From Bacillota bacterium (GTDB taxonomy: Bacteria > Bacillota > Clostridia > Christensenellales > UMGS416), in NCBI GenBank assembly GCA_023409755.1, contig JAEYRA010000152.1, forward strand, positions 1-7,094: a stretch of DNA of 7,094 nt, written 5' to 3'. The position numbers and the translations under genes were made by a program. Positions 5,606 through 7,094 of this stretch are shown in pieces (the first letter of the stretch is position 1; each line of letters begins with the position of its first letter). Under the pieces are notes generated by a model. It was not told the origin of the DNA. It saw only the letters and a program-made list of their open reading frames with translations, and searched no databases.

Positions 5606-5786
5606 AAATTCACGGCCCATTGCGATGGTTGACGCTCTTTTTCCGCCGGAGCGCTCTGGTATCGTGCCTGTTTCTGTTGCGACGTCCACGGGTTAGTCAG
5701 TTCACGCCCACACTGGTTTCCTCCCGTCGGATGAAACGCTCGGTACTTTTGGATTCTTGCCTGTATCGACTTTTTTGACAAACTGC

Positions 5787-5795
5787 TGGTATACT
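5787..5795 (+). promoter_or_regulatory. Extended -10 promoter of the GNAT gene
   Basis: TGGTATACT is a TG-extended -10 with five of six matches to TATAAT. It lies 26 bases before the ATG, with the ribosome binding site GGGGAGGG (5808-5815) between. The nearby TTGACA at 5775-5780 is only nine bases away, too close to act as its -35. The rest of the divergent gap (5606-5774) shows no gene or clear hairpin terminator. Confidence 0.5.
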
Positions 5796-5821
5796 GGGGC
5801 AAAGCGTGGGGAGGGATACAC

Positions 5822-6283
5822 ATGGACATTCGACGGGCTACGGTGGCGGATGCGGCGGCTCTCACGGCTCTGCGGCTGCAGTTCCTGCGGGAGATCAACG
5901 CCGGCGACGAACCCGCGGGGCTGCCGGCGGCGACGGAGCAATACTTCGCCCGGGCGCTGGCCGACGGGTCCTTTGTGGCCTGGGTGGCGGTGGAGGGGGA
6001 TACTGTAGCGGCCACCAGCGGGCTGTCGTTCCAGGAGCTTGCGCCCAATTGGAGCAACCCCACGGGCAAGGTGGGGTACATCCTCAATATGTACACCGAG
6101 CCTGCCCGCCGCGGGCAGGGGCTGGCGTCGGCGCTCTTTGCCCACCTGCTGGAGGAAGCCCGTTCCCGGGGCTGCGGCAAGGTCGCCCTGCACGCCACAG
6201 CCGAAGGACGGCGGGTGTACGGCAAGTTCGGCTTCGCCAGCAAGGGGGATGAAATGACGCTCTATCTCATCCAGTCCAACTGA
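5822..6283 (+). CDS. GNAT family N-acetyltransferase
   Basis: This 153-residue single-domain cytoplasmic protein should transfer an acetyl group from acetyl-CoA to an amine; the substrate cannot be read from the sequence. The N-terminal MDIRRATVADAAALTALR is the usual GNAT opening strand and helix. The central strand VGYILNMYTEPARRGQG leads into the acetyl-CoA pyrophosphate loop R97-G-Q-G100-L-A102 and helix ASALFAHLLEEA. The later VALHAT and R-V-Y133-G-K-F-G-F segments fit the C-terminal part of the fold. The length is normal for the family. The start is supported by GGGGAGGG six bases upstream. It is transcribed divergently from the envelope operon; a 102-base gap separates it from the next gene. 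Confidence 0.94.
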   Translation: MDIRRATVADAAALTALRLQFLREINAGDEPAGLPAATEQYFARALADGSFVAWVAVEGDTVAATSGLSFQELAPNWSNPTGKVGYILNMYTEPARRGQGLASALFAHLLEEARSRGCGKVALHATAEGRRVYGKFGFASKGDEMTLYLIQSN

Positions 6284-6290
6284 TTTTTTG

Positions 6291-6339
6291 TTGCAAGGAC
6301 ACCCCTTGTGTATTAGGATGAGAGTGTGTCAGGTATACT
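6291..6339 (+). promoter_or_regulatory. Possible promoter of the MFS transporter gene
   Basis: Two readings are possible. TTGCAA (6291-6296), 17 bases, then TAGGAT (6314-6319) gives a spaced pair with four of six matches in each half. Alternatively TATACT (6334-6339) is a better -10 but has no good -35. The second lies in GGTATACTGG (6332-6341), the same 10-mer found at the GNAT -10 (5788-5797). Either would give a leader of about 40-60 bases before the ATG at 6386. Confidence 0.3.
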
Positions 6340-6385
6340 GGCGGGCACGTCAGCGTGCGCAGACTGTGTGAAAAGTGAGGTTCCC

Positions 6386-7094
6386 ATGATCGGACGAATC
6401 GGAGGAGGCCGGCTAAGGTCGCCCTTCGCTACATTATATGATGAGGAAGGACTGTCGTCCTCCCTTCGGCGCAGCATCACCTTCATGATCTTCGCCAACA
6501 TCCTGGGGAACCTGTATGGCGTGACGGTCTCAGGCAACGCCCTGACCGGCTATGCCGCGGCGCTCGGGGCGACGGACTTCGAATTTGGGCTGCTCACGGG
6601 CATCCCGCTGGCGGCGTCCGTCATTCAGATCCCGGCGGCCATGCTGGTAAGCCGCACCCAGAAACGCAAAAAATACATCCTGACCTACGGCGTGCTCTGC
6701 CGGGCACTGTGGCTGGTCGTTGGTCTGGTTCCGTTCTTCGTGCCCATGGAGCCAGCACCCCTTCGGCTGTGGATCGTCATCTTTTTGACCGGCGTGTCAT
6801 CGGCGTCGGGGGCGTTCATCAACGTGAGCTTCACCCCATGGCTGGCCGATCTCATTCCCATCGGCATCCGGGGGCGGTGGCTGTCGCTGCGCGATGGCCT
6901 GAGCAACATTACGGCGGTGCTCATTGGCCTGCTGACGGCGTGGCTCCTCGACCACATCCCCTCCACGCTCAACTACACGATCGTGTTTTTGATGGGCGGC
7001 GCGCTGGGCGTCATGGATATGCTGTGCTTCATCGGCGTGCAGGAGGTGCACAAGACCCCGCCGGTCAAGGTGCACCTGGGGCGGGTGCTCAAAC
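6386..7094 (+). CDS. Major facilitator superfamily transporter, N-terminal part
   Basis: An ATG at 6386 opens a frame that runs off the window after 236 codons. A polar N-terminus (about 1-30) precedes likely membrane helices at about 31-50, 66-88, 98-119, 127-148, 172-189 and 197-217, fitting the first six-helix half of a 12-helix MFS carrier. The loop VSRTQKRKKYILTYG between helices 2 and 3 is in the position of the MFS basic signature. WLADLIPIGIRGRWLSLRD between helices 4 and 5 is characteristic of an MFS branch common in Clostridia. The substrate is unknown. GAGG (6377-6380) lies five bases before the ATG. A stronger GGAGGAGG at 6401-6408 lies inside the gene but has no in-frame start at a suitable distance. 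Confidence 0.9.
   Translation, partial: MIGRIGGGRLRSPFATLYDEEGLSSSLRRSITFMIFANILGNLYGVTVSGNALTGYAAALGATDFEFGLLTGIPLAASVIQIPAAMLVSRTQKRKKYILTYGVLCRALWLVVGLVPFFVPMEPAPLRLWIVIFLTGVSSASGAFINVSFTPWLADLIPIGIRGRWLSLRDGLSNITAVLIGLLTAWLLDHIPSTLNYTIVFLMGGALGVMDMLCFIGVQEVHKTPPVKVHLGRVLK

Noticed and set aside
5775..5795. TTGACA (5775-5780) with TATACT (5790-5795) as a classical promoter
   Set aside because: The spacer is only nine bases instead of about 17, so TTGACA is unlikely to be the -35; the extended -10 reading was kept.
5578..6243. N-terminal extension of the NusG domain II protein upstream to 6243
   Set aside because: It would be antisense to the GNAT gene and cross the promoter region; the family's normal length starts at 5577.
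6272..6289. Intrinsic terminator at the end of the GNAT gene
   Set aside because: Six Ts follow the stop codon, but the preceding stem is only four pairs (CAGT with ACTG) and overlaps the coding end, too weak to call.
1..7094. CRISPR array, tRNA, rRNA, insertion sequence or defence system
   Set aside because: No regularly spaced repeats, cloverleaf, transposase or known defence gene was seen; the repeats present are two diverged intergenic copies and one in-gene duplication.

Overview
The window is GC-rich bacterial DNA, most likely from a Clostridia-type Firmicute, perhaps Oscillospiraceae-like. The clues are the NusG domain II / Gx transporter gene pair, two Amidase_3-type cell-wall amidases with a clostridial-style N-terminal domain, purine-rich Shine-Dalgarno sites, and tightly overlapping genes. 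The taxon is inference; no rRNA or other marker gene is present.

Layout from left to right. Positions 1-374 hold no convincing large gene. They contain a duplicated stem-loop repeat (54-114 and 297-358), another hairpin at 15-31, and a possible 38-codon ORF with a Shine-Dalgarno-like site (204-320). On the minus strand, 375-1412 encodes a 345-residue protein with three calcium-loop-like motifs. It resembles a widespread uncharacterised family of motile bacteria and is preceded by a sequence that fits a flagellar sigma (SigD/FliA) promoter.

Positions 1576-5577, all minus strand, look like one five-gene operon. Its transcription order is NusG domain II protein (5176-5577), Gx transporter family membrane protein (4631-5179), secreted N-acetylmuramoyl-L-alanine amidase (3646-4650), a lipoprotein amidase paralogue that has lost most of its zinc ligands (2450-3649), and a membrane protein with two Ada-like zinc-binding modules (1576-2430). 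The joins are a 4-base ATGA overlap, a 20-base overlap, another ATGA overlap and a 19-base gap, so translational coupling is likely. The shared theme is the cell envelope: membrane transport, peptidoglycan cleavage and cysteine-rich extracytoplasmic or membrane-attached domains.

The divergent 244-base gap at 5578-5821 carries extended -10 promoter candidates in both directions. On the plus strand follow a GNAT acetyltransferase (5822-6283) and the first 236 codons of a major facilitator transporter (6386 to the window edge).

The observations most worth follow-up are the intact/degenerate amidase pair, the twin modules in which histidine replaces Ada's methyl-accepting cysteine, the SigD-like promoter on the calcium-loop protein, and the paired-hairpin repeat next to the small ORF.
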